DNA of 64,000 nucleotides from JANQOH01 sp965214495 (lineage in GTDB: Bacteria > Pseudomonadota > Alphaproteobacteria > UBA7887): assembly GCA_965214495.1 (NCBI GenBank), contig OZ243958.1, positions 2,232,001-2,296,000 on the forward strand, in the 5' to 3' direction. Position 1 is the stretch's first letter, and each line of letters starts with the position of its first letter. The position numbers and the translations under genes are program-made. The notes under the pieces are model-generated. The model saw only the letters and a program-made list of their open reading frames with translations. It made no database searches and had not been told where the DNA came from. Positions 57,145 to 64,000 of this stretch are shown here, one piece after another.

Positions 57145-58374
57145 TCAGCCGTGGAAAACAGGGGCGGTCGCCGGGCCGCATCGAGCGGCGACCAGATCGC
57201 GGGCGACCTCGCGCGTCTGGCGGTCGGTTTCGACGACGTGCTCGAGCGATGCGAGCGGTCCGTCCGGCAGGGTCTCCAGCGCGCGCTCGACGACGGCGAC
57301 GATGTCGAGAAAGCCGATATCGCCGCGCAGAAAGCCCTGCACCGCGATCTCGTTCGCGGCGTTCAGGGCGGTGGCGACGCGGCCGCCCCGGGCCAGCGCC
57401 TCGCGCGCCACGCGAAGGGCCGGGAAACGCGTCATGTCAGGCCGTTCGAAGGTCAGTTCGCCGACCGTTGCGAGGTCGAGACGCGGAACCCGCGCGGCGA
57501 CCCGGTCGGGCCAGGCGAGACAGCACGCGATCGGCGTGCGCATGTCCGGCGACCCGAGTTGCGCAAGCACCGACCCGTCGCAATAGGCCACCATCCCGTG
57601 GACCACCGACTGCGGGTGGACGAGAACCTCGATCTGACGCTCGGAGACCGGAAACAGGTGGTAGGCCTCGATCATCTCCAGGCCCTTGTTCATCATGGTC
57701 GCCGAATCGACCGATATCTTGGCGCCCATGTCCCAGGTCGGGTGCGCGACCGCCTGGGCCGGAGTCGCCGCCGCCATCGCGTCGCGCTCTCCCGTGCGAA
57801 AAGGCCCGCCCGAGGCTGTCAGGGTGATCTTTTCGACCCGCTCCGGCCGTTCGAAGTCGAAGACCTGGAAGATCGCGTTATGCTCGGAATCGACCGGCAG
57901 AAGCGTGGCGCCGTTACGCCGCGCCTCGCCGATCATCACCGCGCCCGCGCACACCAGACATTCCTTGTTGGCGAGCGCCACCACCGCGCCGCGGCGCACC
58001 GCTTCGAGCGTCGGCGCGAGGCCGGCGGCGCCGACGATCGCCGCCATCACCCAGTCGGCCGGCCGGGCCGCCGCTTCGCGCAACGCTTCCGGGCCGGCGG
58101 CGACGCGCACACCGGTTCCGCCGAGTTCGGCCTTGAGCGCCGCATAGGCGGCCGGGTCGCCCACCGCCGCGAAACGCGGGCGCAACCGCCGCGCCTGTTC
58201 GGCGAGAAGTTTCGCGTTGCGGTGCGCGGTCAACGCTTCGACGCGATACCGCCCCGGATCCGCCGCGACGAGATCGACCGTGTTGCGGCCGACCGAACCG
58301 GTCGCGCCCAGGATGCAGACCCGGCGCGGTTCGCCGGCCGCCGCGGCCGCCAGCGCCATCGGCTCACCCGCCAT
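57145..58374 (-). CDS. dxr: 1-deoxy-D-xylulose-5-phosphate reductoisomerase
   Basis: Dxr makes MEP, the committed step of the non-mevalonate isoprenoid route, and so supplies UppS. The NADPH loop ILGATGSVGRNTVDLV, the DSEHNAIFQ metal site and the TASGGPFR flexible loop are clear. 409 residues; the ATG at 58374 overlaps the cdsA stop. A second ATG (58359) would shorten it by five residues. Confidence 0.96.
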   Translation of the reverse strand: MAGEPMALAAAAAGEPRRVCILGATGSVGRNTVDLVAADPGRYRVEALTAHRNAKLLAEQARRLRPRFAAVGDPAAYAALKAELGGTGVRVAAGPEALREAAARPADWVMAAIVGAAGLAPTLEAVRRGAVVALANKECLVCAGAVMIGEARRNGATLLPVDSEHNAIFQVFDFERPERVEKITLTASGGPFRTGERDAMAAATPAQAVAHPTWDMGAKISVDSATMMNKGLEMIEAYHLFPVSERQIEVLVHPQSVVHGMVAYCDGSVLAQLGSPDMRTPIACCLAWPDRVAARVPRLDLATVGELTFERPDMTRFPALRVAREALARGGRVATALNAANEIAVQGFLRGDIGFLDIVAVVERALETLPDGPLASLEHVVETDRQTREVARDLVAARCGPATAPVFHG

Positions 58375-59134
58375 CCAGAGCGACCAGCACCGCCACCGCA
58401 GGCGCAGCGCCGATCAGCCCGTCCACCCGGTCGAGCAGCCCGCCATGTCCGGGAACCGAACGGCCCGAATCCTTGACCCCGCGCCGGCGCTTGAGCCACG
58501 ACTCGAACAGGTCGCCGGCCTGCGCGACGACCGAGATCGCGATGCCCGCAAGGGCGCCGACCAGGGGGGCTCGTCCGCCTGCCGGGGCCAGCGCCGCGCC
58601 GACGGCGCCGGCGAGAGTGGCGCCGCCGATCGCGCCCGCCCACGTCTTCCCGGGGCTGATGCGCGGCGCAAGCTTCGCGCCGCCGAACGTCCGGCCGACG
58701 GCATAGGCGCCGATATCGGTCGTCCAAACCAGAACCAGCAGTCCCGTCGCCAGGATCAGCCCGTCGTCCGGCGCGGCGCGCAGCCACAGGATCGCCACCG
58801 CCGGCGCGCCGAGATAGAGCGGGCCGAAAGCCGCCGGCCAGACCGCTCCGCCGCACCGTCGCGCGAGGATGGCGGTCGCCGCCGCCCCCAGACCGAGAAC
58901 GGCCAACGCCCCCGCAGCCAGATCGAAAAAAGCGAGCGCCAGCGCCGCCGCCAGCACCGCGGCGAGGCCCACGCCGCCGCCCGGCGGTTGCACCAGCCGC
59001 CGCCACTCGCCGGCCAGCACCGCCAGCGCCGCCGCCAACAGCGCCAGCAGCCAGATGCCGCCCTGCCACACCGCCGCAAGCGCGAGCGGCGCCAGCACGA
59101 GACTCGACACCACGCGGGCGGTCGCCTCCTTCAT
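58364..59134 (-). CDS. cdsA: Phosphatidate cytidylyltransferase
   Basis: CdsA makes CDP-diacylglycerol, precursor of all phospholipids. Membrane protein of 256 residues with about seven helices and the signature SWLKRRRGVKDSGRSVPGHGG then LLDRVDG near the end. ATG 59134 has GAAGGAGGCG-like sequence overlapping the start region; the longer frame extends into uppS. It is 14 bp after uppS. Confidence 0.95.
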   Translation of the reverse strand: MKEATARVVSSLVLAPLALAAVWQGGIWLLALLAAALAVLAGEWRRLVQPPGGGVGLAAVLAAALALAFFDLAAGALAVLGLGAAATAILARRCGGAVWPAAFGPLYLGAPAVAILWLRAAPDDGLILATGLLVLVWTTDIGAYAVGRTFGGAKLAPRISPGKTWAGAIGGATLAGAVGAALAPAGGRAPLVGALAGIAISVVAQAGDLFESWLKRRRGVKDSGRSVPGHGGLLDRVDGLIGAAPAVAVLVALDGG

Positions 59135-59148
59135 TCCGCCGCAGCCCC

Positions 59149-59880
59149 TCAGTGCCCTGCGCCGCCGTAGCGGCGCTCGCGGCCGCGGAATTCGCCGATA
59201 GCCGCAGCCAGCGAATCGCGGTCGAAATCGGGCCAAAGCACCGGCGTGAAGACCAATTCGGCATAAGCGCATTGCCATAACAGGAAATTGCTCAACCGAT
59301 GCTCGCCGCTGGTGCGAATCACGAGATCGGGATCCGGCATTCCGTCGGTTTGCAGATAGGTGGAGAAGAGCGCGGCGTCGACGGCCCCGGGATCGATCCG
59401 CCCGGCGCCCGCGTCGCGCGCGATGGCGCGAACCGCGGCGACGATTTCGTTCCGCGCGCCGTAGTTCAATGCCACCGTCAGGACCAGTTTGCCGTTGTCG
59501 CGCGTGTGCGCTTCGGCGCGACCGATCAGCGAACGGATGTTCTCGTCGAGCGCGCCGCGTTCGCCGATCACCCGCAACCGCACGCCGGCGCCGGCAAGTT
59601 CATCCAGTTCGCGCCGCAGATACAGGCGCAGCAGGCTCATCAGGTTCTGTACTTCATCGGCCGGCCGCTTCCAGTTCTCCGATGAGAACGCGTAGAGCGT
59701 CAGATATTCGACGCCGAGCTCGACGCAGCCCTCCACGGTCCTGCGCACGGCGTCGGCGCCGCGCTGATGGCCGACGATCCGCGGCAAACCCCGGCTGATC
59801 GCCCATCGCCCGTTCCCGTCCATGATGATGGCGATGTGCCGCGGCGGCGGCGACGCCGGGCGCGTGGCAGCGGTTTCCAT
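59149..59880 (-). CDS. uppS: Undecaprenyl diphosphate synthase
   Basis: Cis-prenyltransferase that builds the C55 carrier for cell-wall and surface sugars. The catalytic Asp lies in IIMDGNGRWA (about residue 21). YAFSSENWKRP and the C-terminal TSGEHRLSNFLLWQ and the Pro/Asp WPDF block are diagnostic. 243 residues. Four bases separate it from frr. Confidence 0.96.
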   Translation of the reverse strand: METAATRPASPPPRHIAIIMDGNGRWAISRGLPRIVGHQRGADAVRRTVEGCVELGVEYLTLYAFSSENWKRPADEVQNLMSLLRLYLRRELDELAGAGVRLRVIGERGALDENIRSLIGRAEAHTRDNGKLVLTVALNYGARNEIVAAVRAIARDAGAGRIDPGAVDAALFSTYLQTDGMPDPDLVIRTSGEHRLSNFLLWQCAYAELVFTPVLWPDFDRDSLAAAIGEFRGRERRYGGAGH

Positions 59881-59884
59881 ACCG

Positions 59885-60445
59885 TCAGACCCGAAGGATG
59901 TCCTTCTCCTTTTGAGCCATCGCCCCGCCGATGGTTTCGATCGCCGAGTCGGTCAGCTCCTGAACCTCGGCGGCGCGCTGTTTGTGCTCGTCTTGCGACA
60001 TCTCGCCGGCGCGCTCCTGCCGTTTCAGCGTATCCATGCCGTCGCGGCGGACATTGCGCACGGCGACGCGCGACTCCTCGGCATATTTGTGCGCGACCTT
60101 CACCAGTTCCTTGCGTCGTTCTTCGGTCAATTCGGGGATCGGTATCCGGACTAGCTGGCCGTCGGCGGCGGGGTTGAGCCCCAGACCGCAGTCGCGAATG
60201 CCGTTCGTGACCGCCTTCACCAGCGACCGGTCCCAGACCTGCACCGTGATCAGGCGCGGTTCGGGGACGTTGACCGTGCCCAGTTGGACTACCGGCATCC
60301 GCCCGCCATAGGCGTCGATGACGATCGGCTCGATCAGACTCGCCGACGCACGACCCGTTCTCAGACCCGCATATTCCCGTTTCAGAACCTCGATGGCGCC
60401 GTCCATGCGGCGACCGAGATCGTCGAGACTGAATTCCGCTGACAT
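59885..60445 (-). CDS. frr: Ribosome recycling factor
   Basis: RRF splits post-termination ribosomes with EF-G. 186 residues, standard length, with the three-helix bundle blocks [50 protein letters not shown] and the C-terminal helix. Four bases after pyrH. Confidence 0.97.
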   Translation of the reverse strand: MSAEFSLDDLGRRMDGAIEVLKREYAGLRTGRASASLIEPIVIDAYGGRMPVVQLGTVNVPEPRLITVQVWDRSLVKAVTNGIRDCGLGLNPAADGQLVRIPIPELTEERRKELVKVAHKYAEESRVAVRNVRRDGMDTLKRQERAGEMSQDEHKQRAAEVQELTDSAIETIGGAMAQKEKDILRV

Positions 60446-60449
60446 ACGT

Positions 60450-61214
60450 TCATTCCGTCTGGCTGATCAACGTATGCCGCCCGACACCGCGGACGGCGTC
60501 GGCGAAGGCGCCGGGATTGTGGATCGAAAACACCGCGATGGGAATGCCGTTGTCGCGCGCCAGAGAGATCGCCGATGCGTCCATGACCTTGAGATCGTCC
60601 TTCAACACCCGATCGTAGGTCAGCCTGTCGAATCGCTGCGCCGTCGCATCGGCCTTCGGATCGGCGCTGTATACGCCATCGACCTGGGTCCCTTTCAGCA
60701 ACAGCCCGCAATCGAGCTCGGCGGCGCGCAGGGCGGCGGCGGTGTCGGTCGTGAAATAGGGGTTGCCCGTGCCGGCAGCACAGATCACCACGCGCCTCTT
60801 CTCCATGTGACGCACCGCCCGCCGGCGAACGAAGGGCTCGCAGATGGCCTGCATCGGCACCGCCGAAACCACCCGCGTCGCGACGGCGAGCCGTTCGAGC
60901 GCGCTTTGCAGCGCCAGCGCGTTGATCGCGGTCGCCAGCATGCCCATGCCGTCGGCCGTCACGCGGTCGATCCCCGCCGCCGCCCCGGCCAGGCCGCGAA
61001 AGATGTTGCCGCCGCCGACGACGACGCAGATCTCGACGCCGGCGGCATGGACCTGACGGATGTCCCCGGCGATCCGACGCAGGACGGCGGCGTCGAGACC
61101 GAATGCCGCCTCTCCCATCAGCGCCTCGCCCGAAAGCTTCAGCAGCACGCGGCGGTGGCGAGTCGACTCCGCGGCGTTCGCCGCTTCCGGTATGCTCACG
61201 CGCTCCCCGGACAC
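60450..61214 (-). CDS. pyrH: UMP kinase
   Basis: Hexameric kinase making UDP in pyrimidine nucleotide synthesis. Blocks: [51 protein letters not shown] and DGVYSADPK. The furthest GTG (61214) gives about 20 extra residues before the first strand; a GTG at 61199 is also possible. Placed after tsf, as usual. Confidence 0.96.
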   Translation of the reverse strand: MSGERVSIPEAANAAESTRHRRVLLKLSGEALMGEAAFGLDAAVLRRIAGDIRQVHAAGVEICVVVGGGNIFRGLAGAAAGIDRVTADGMGMLATAINALALQSALERLAVATRVVSAVPMQAICEPFVRRRAVRHMEKRRVVICAAGTGNPYFTTDTAAALRAAELDCGLLLKGTQVDGVYSADPKADATAQRFDRLTYDRVLKDDLKVMDASAISLARDNGIPIAVFSIHNPGAFADAVRGVGRHTLISQTE

Positions 61215-61263
61215 GCGATGCTGCCGGCGCGCGGCGGGGCCTGCGGCGACCGAAGCCCGCGCC

Positions 61264-62193
61264 TCAACCGCCGCCGGCCTGGGCAGCGATCTCGGCGGCG
61301 AAATCGGTCTCCCCCTTCTCGATCCCCTCGCCGAGCGCGAAGCGGACGAAACCGTCGATCTCGATCGATGCGCCGGCCTCTTCGGCAGCGGCCGCCACCG
61401 CGTCGCGCACGCGCGTTTTGCCGTCGATGACGAACACCTGGTCGCCCAGCACGATGTCCTCGAACCATTTGCGCATTCGCCCCTCGACCATTCGGTCGAT
61501 CACGTGCGCCGGCCGGCCGCTTGCCTTCGCCTGTTCGACAAGCACGGCGCGTTCGCGCTCCACCGCCGCCCGATCCACCGTTTCACGGCTCAGCGCCAGG
61601 GGCTGCGCGGCCGCGACGTGCATGGCCAATTGCTTGCCGATCGTCGCCACCCGATCGGGCGCGGCGTCGGTGCGCAGTCCCACCAGCACCCCGATCCGGC
61701 CGAGGCCGGGCGCGACGGCGGCATGAACGTAGCTCGCCACCACCCCGCTATCGACCGAGAGGCCGGCGCTGCGCCGCAGCACCAGGTTCTCGCCGATCCT
61801 GCCGATCAGTTCGGTCAATTGCTCCGACACGCTGCGCCCGGCGTCGGGCCAGGCCGCCGCCCTCAACGCATCGACATCGCCGCCGCCCGCCCGCGCGAGC
61901 TCCGCGGCGCCGGCCACGAACGCCTGGAACTCCTCGTTGCGAGCCACGAAATCGGTCTCGGAATTGACCTCCACCAGGGCGCCGGCGTTCCCGGATACGA
62001 CCGCGCCGACAAGGCCCTCGGCGGCAACGCGCCCGGCCTTCCGCGCCGCCGCGGCCAGCCCTTTGGTGCGCAGCCAGTCGATCGCGCGCTCCATGTCGCC
62101 GTCGGTCTCGCCGAGCGCCTGCTTGCAGTCCATCATTCCGGCGCCGGTCTTGTCGCGCAGCGCCTTGACCTGCCGCGCCGCGATCGCGGCCAT
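61264..62193 (-). CDS. tsf: Translation elongation factor Ts
   Basis: EF-Ts recycles EF-Tu. ATG 62193 overlaps the rpsB stop by one base and gives the UBA-like N-terminal domain with [18 protein letters not shown]. The nucleotide-exchange motif [12 protein letters not shown] and the C-terminal module are present. 309 residues. The open frame further upstream to 62367 is inside rpsB. Confidence 0.97.
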   Translation of the reverse strand: MAAIAARQVKALRDKTGAGMMDCKQALGETDGDMERAIDWLRTKGLAAAARKAGRVAAEGLVGAVVSGNAGALVEVNSETDFVARNEEFQAFVAGAAELARAGGGDVDALRAAAWPDAGRSVSEQLTELIGRIGENLVLRRSAGLSVDSGVVASYVHAAVAPGLGRIGVLVGLRTDAAPDRVATIGKQLAMHVAAAQPLALSRETVDRAAVERERAVLVEQAKASGRPAHVIDRMVEGRMRKWFEDIVLGDQVFVIDGKTRVRDAVAAAAEEAGASIEIDGFVRFALGEGIEKGETDFAAEIAAQAGGG

Positions 62194-63008
62194 CAGCCGT
62201 CCTCCTTGCCCGCCGGTTCTTCGGGAGTCGGCGGAGGTTCCTGTTCGGCCGCGCCGGCGGCATCCAGATCTTCCGCCGGGGCCTCTTCCGACGCGCCGAT
62301 GTCGCCGCCGAGCGCCGCCTGTTCCTGCTGCAAACCGTCGATCACCGCGCGCGCCACCAGATCGCAATAGAGCACGATGGCGCGAGTCGAGTCGTCGTTG
62401 CCGGGCACCGGAAACTGGACTCCCATCGGGTCGCTGTTGCTGTCGATGACCGCAAACAGCGGGATCCCGAGTTTAACCGCTTCTTTCTTCGCGATCTCCT
62501 CCTTGTTCGTATCGATAACGAACACGAGGTCTGGCAGGCCGCCCATTTCCCGGATACCGCCAAGCGTGCGTTCGAGCTTGTCGCGATCGCGGGTCAGGTT
62601 GAGCGTTTCCTTCTTGGTCAGGCCGGTGGTCTCGCCCGCCAACCGTTCGTCGAGCTTGCGCAAGCGGCCGATCGAGTTCGAGATGGTGCGCCAGTTGGTC
62701 AACATGCCGCCGAGCCAGCGATGGTTGACGTAGTATTGCCCGCACCGCTTCGCCGCATCCGCGACAGGTTGCTGGGCCTGCCGCTTGGTGCCGACGAACA
62801 GCACCCGCCCGCCTTCGGCCACGGTTGCGCGCACCGCGTCGAGCGCGCGGTAGAGCAAGGGCACGGTCTGTTGCAGGTCGATGATATGGACCCCGTTGCG
62901 GACGCCATACAGGTACGGCGCCATTCTGGGGTTCCAGCGATGGGTCTGGTGACCGAAATGCACGCCGGCTTCCAGGAGCTGGCGCATCGAGAAGGTGGGC
63001 GCGGCCAT
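62193..63008 (-). CDS. rpsB: 30S ribosomal protein S2
   Basis: First gene of the long minus-strand cluster. From ATG 63008: [35 protein letters not shown] and [15 protein letters not shown] are standard S2 blocks. About 30 acidic, Pro-rich residues extend the C-terminus beyond the usual end ([25 protein letters not shown] tail), a common alphaproteobacterial feature. 271 residues in total. Confidence 0.97.
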   Translation of the reverse strand: MAAPTFSMRQLLEAGVHFGHQTHRWNPRMAPYLYGVRNGVHIIDLQQTVPLLYRALDAVRATVAEGGRVLFVGTKRQAQQPVADAAKRCGQYYVNHRWLGGMLTNWRTISNSIGRLRKLDERLAGETTGLTKKETLNLTRDRDKLERTLGGIREMGGLPDLVFVIDTNKEEIAKKEAVKLGIPLFAVIDSNSDPMGVQFPVPGNDDSTRAIVLYCDLVARAVIDGLQQEQAALGGDIGASEEAPAEDLDAAGAAEQEPPPTPEEPAGKEDG

Positions 63009-63126
63009 ATCTGACGTCGTTCTCCGGTTGTTCCGCCGCGAGCCTACATACCCGACTCCGCCGGGCACCGGAAGCGCGCAGCCTCAAGGCCGCCGCTCGC
63101 TCGCGTGAGTTTTGCAACGTGCCGCC

Positions 63127-63155
63127 GAAATAGCCCTCGACCGCCCGTTTGGCAA
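63127..63155 (-). promoter_or_regulatory. Putative sigma-70 promoter of the rpsB cluster
   Basis: On the minus strand TTGCCA (63155-63150), a 17-bp spacer and TATTTC (63132-63127) lie about 120 bp before the rpsB ATG. Spacing is ideal and hexamers match at five and four positions. The leader is long enough for S2 autoregulation, but no specific structure was identified. Confidence 0.55.
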
Positions 63156-63185
63156 GCCCTCGTCCCGGATACCCGCCGGCAATGT

Positions 63186-63213
63186 TTGCGCCGTAACGGC
63201 CCTGTCGTAGGAT
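63186..63213 (+). promoter_or_regulatory. Possible promoter of the SDR gene
   Basis: TTGCGC (63186-63191), a 16-bp spacer and TAGGAT (63208-63213) precede the SDR ATG by 30 bp. Matches are moderate, so this is tentative. It is back to back with the rpsB promoter. Confidence 0.35.
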
Positions 63214-63242
63214 AGCGGACGGCAGGATCGGAGGAGAAAGAG

Positions 63243-64000
63243 ATGGCCGGCAGCGGCATGGTGCAGGACAAGGTCGTGCTGGTGACGGGCGCCGGACGCG
63301 GAATCGGGCGCGCTTTTGCCCTCGCCATGGCGCGCGAAGGCGCAAGCGTGGTGGTCAACGATCTCGGCGGCACCGAGCGCGGCGAGGGCAGCGACCGCAT
63401 ACCGGCGCTCGAAGTGGTCAGGGAGATCGAAGATGCGGGCGGACGCGCGATCGCCGATTTCGGCAGCGTGAGCGACCCCGGCGACGCCGAAGCGATGGTG
63501 GCGCGCGCCGAGTCCGGGTTCGGACGCCTCGACGTGGTGGTCAACAACGCCGGCATCCTGCGCGACGCCATCTTCCACAAGATGACCCACGACGACTGGG
63601 ACGCGGTCATCGACGTGCACCTCAAGGGCAGTTTCAACGTCAGCCGGGCCGCGGCGCCGCGGTTCCGCGCCCGCGGCGCCGGCGCCTTCGTGCACATGAC
63701 CTCGACCTCGGGGCTGGTCGGCAATGTCGGCCAGGCGAACTACGCCGCCGCCAAGCTCGGCATCGTCGGCCTGTCGAAGTCGATCGCGCTCGACATGGCA
63801 CGCTTCGGTGTGCGCTCGAACGTCATCTCGCCGTTCGCCTGGAGCCGGATGATCGGCACGATCCCGATCGCCGACGAGGATCAGGCCGAGCGGGTCGAAC
63901 GGCTGAAACGGATGACGCCCGACAAGATCGCGCCGCTGGCGGTGTATCTGGCGAGCCACGCGGCCGACGAAGCGAAGGTCAGCGGCCAGATCTTCGCCGT
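63243..64000 (+). CDS. Short-chain dehydrogenase/reductase, 3' end outside the window
   Basis: NAD(P)-dependent oxidoreductase with Rossmann loop TGAGRGIG, NNAG strand motif, and active site Ser (in MTSTSGLVG) with YAAAK (Tyr-x3-Lys). The extended N-terminal segment NDLGGTERGEGS and the block NVISPFAWSRM are typical of the hydroxyacyl-CoA/peroxisomal multifunctional type 2-like SDRs. GGAGGAGAAAG before ATG 63243 is a strong ribosome site. The gene continues past base 64000 (at least 252 codons). Substrate unknown. Confidence 0.9.
   Translation, partial: MAGSGMVQDKVVLVTGAGRGIGRAFALAMAREGASVVVNDLGGTERGEGSDRIPALEVVREIEDAGGRAIADFGSVSDPGDAEAMVARAESGFGRLDVVVNNAGILRDAIFHKMTHDDWDAVIDVHLKGSFNVSRAAAPRFRARGAGAFVHMTSTSGLVGNVGQANYAAAKLGIVGLSKSIALDMARFGVRSNVISPFAWSRMIGTIPIADEDQAERVERLKRMTPDKIAPLAVYLASHAADEAKVSGQIFA

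Overview
The window is high-GC DNA from an alphaproteobacterium, probably Rhodospirillales-like, though the sequence does not fix the genus. The evidence is the ftsH-folP-glmM order at the left edge, the use of LpxI (not LpxH) beside lpxB, the run rpsB-tsf-pyrH-frr-uppS-cdsA-dxr-rseP-bamA-skp-lpxD-fabZ-lpxA-lpxI-lpxB at the right edge, and dense gene packing with 1-8 bp stop/start overlaps. No rRNA or tRNA gene was seen.

Layout. (1) 1-12.5 kb is core and metabolic: ftsH end, folP, glmM, thiD, a GDSL esterase divergent from a YbbA/YbbP-type ABC exporter, an alpha/beta hydrolase, a leucine-dehydrogenase-type enzyme, a GST, a secreted GlcG-like protein and argG. (2) 12.5-21.2 kb is an accessory island. 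It holds an IS1380-family element with clear ends and a CTAG target duplication, a glycosyltransferase gene broken by a TAG codon, a small DMT-type membrane protein, a large membrane protein whose C-terminal domain is in another frame, a sugar-dehydrogenase/cytochrome c fusion, and an IS5-family transposase with a 4-bp frameshift. (3) 21.2-30.8 kb is catabolic and repair: a TauD-type dioxygenase, dienelactone hydrolase, rhodanese, RecQ, a coiled-coil repeat protein, a PD-(D/E)XK-like nuclease, an N-acyl-D-amino-acid deacylase-like amidohydrolase and a LarA-like protein. (4) 30.9-32.6 kb is a lower-GC three-gene module of unknown function, its third gene frameshifted. (5) 33-41.4 kb holds ogt, an unknown gene, a Tat-exported aldo/keto reductase with Fe-S motifs, cysS, cimA, trmJ, a four-copy 182-bp tandem array, rpsD and an AhpD-like gene. 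(6) 41.7-47.4 kb holds a giant surface beta-barrel protein gene with a 12-C tract and frame conflicts at its 5' end, followed by a half copy of the array element and a fragment of a second, inverted paralogue. (7) 47.6-63 kb is the minus-strand envelope/translation supercluster, transcribed away from a divergent SDR gene cut by the window end.

How the genes work together. The right-hand cluster couples translation factors (S2, EF-Ts, RRF), UMP kinase, isoprenoid and undecaprenyl carriers (Dxr, UppS), phospholipid precursor (CdsA), outer-membrane assembly (BamA, Skp), envelope stress proteolysis (RseP) and lipid A synthesis (FabZ, LpxA, D, I, B). The accessory parts carry an unusual load of disrupted genes (at least four plus the surface-protein 5' end), while every core gene checked is intact. 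This fits recent insertion and decay of accessory functions, though draft-assembly errors cannot be excluded from sequence alone.
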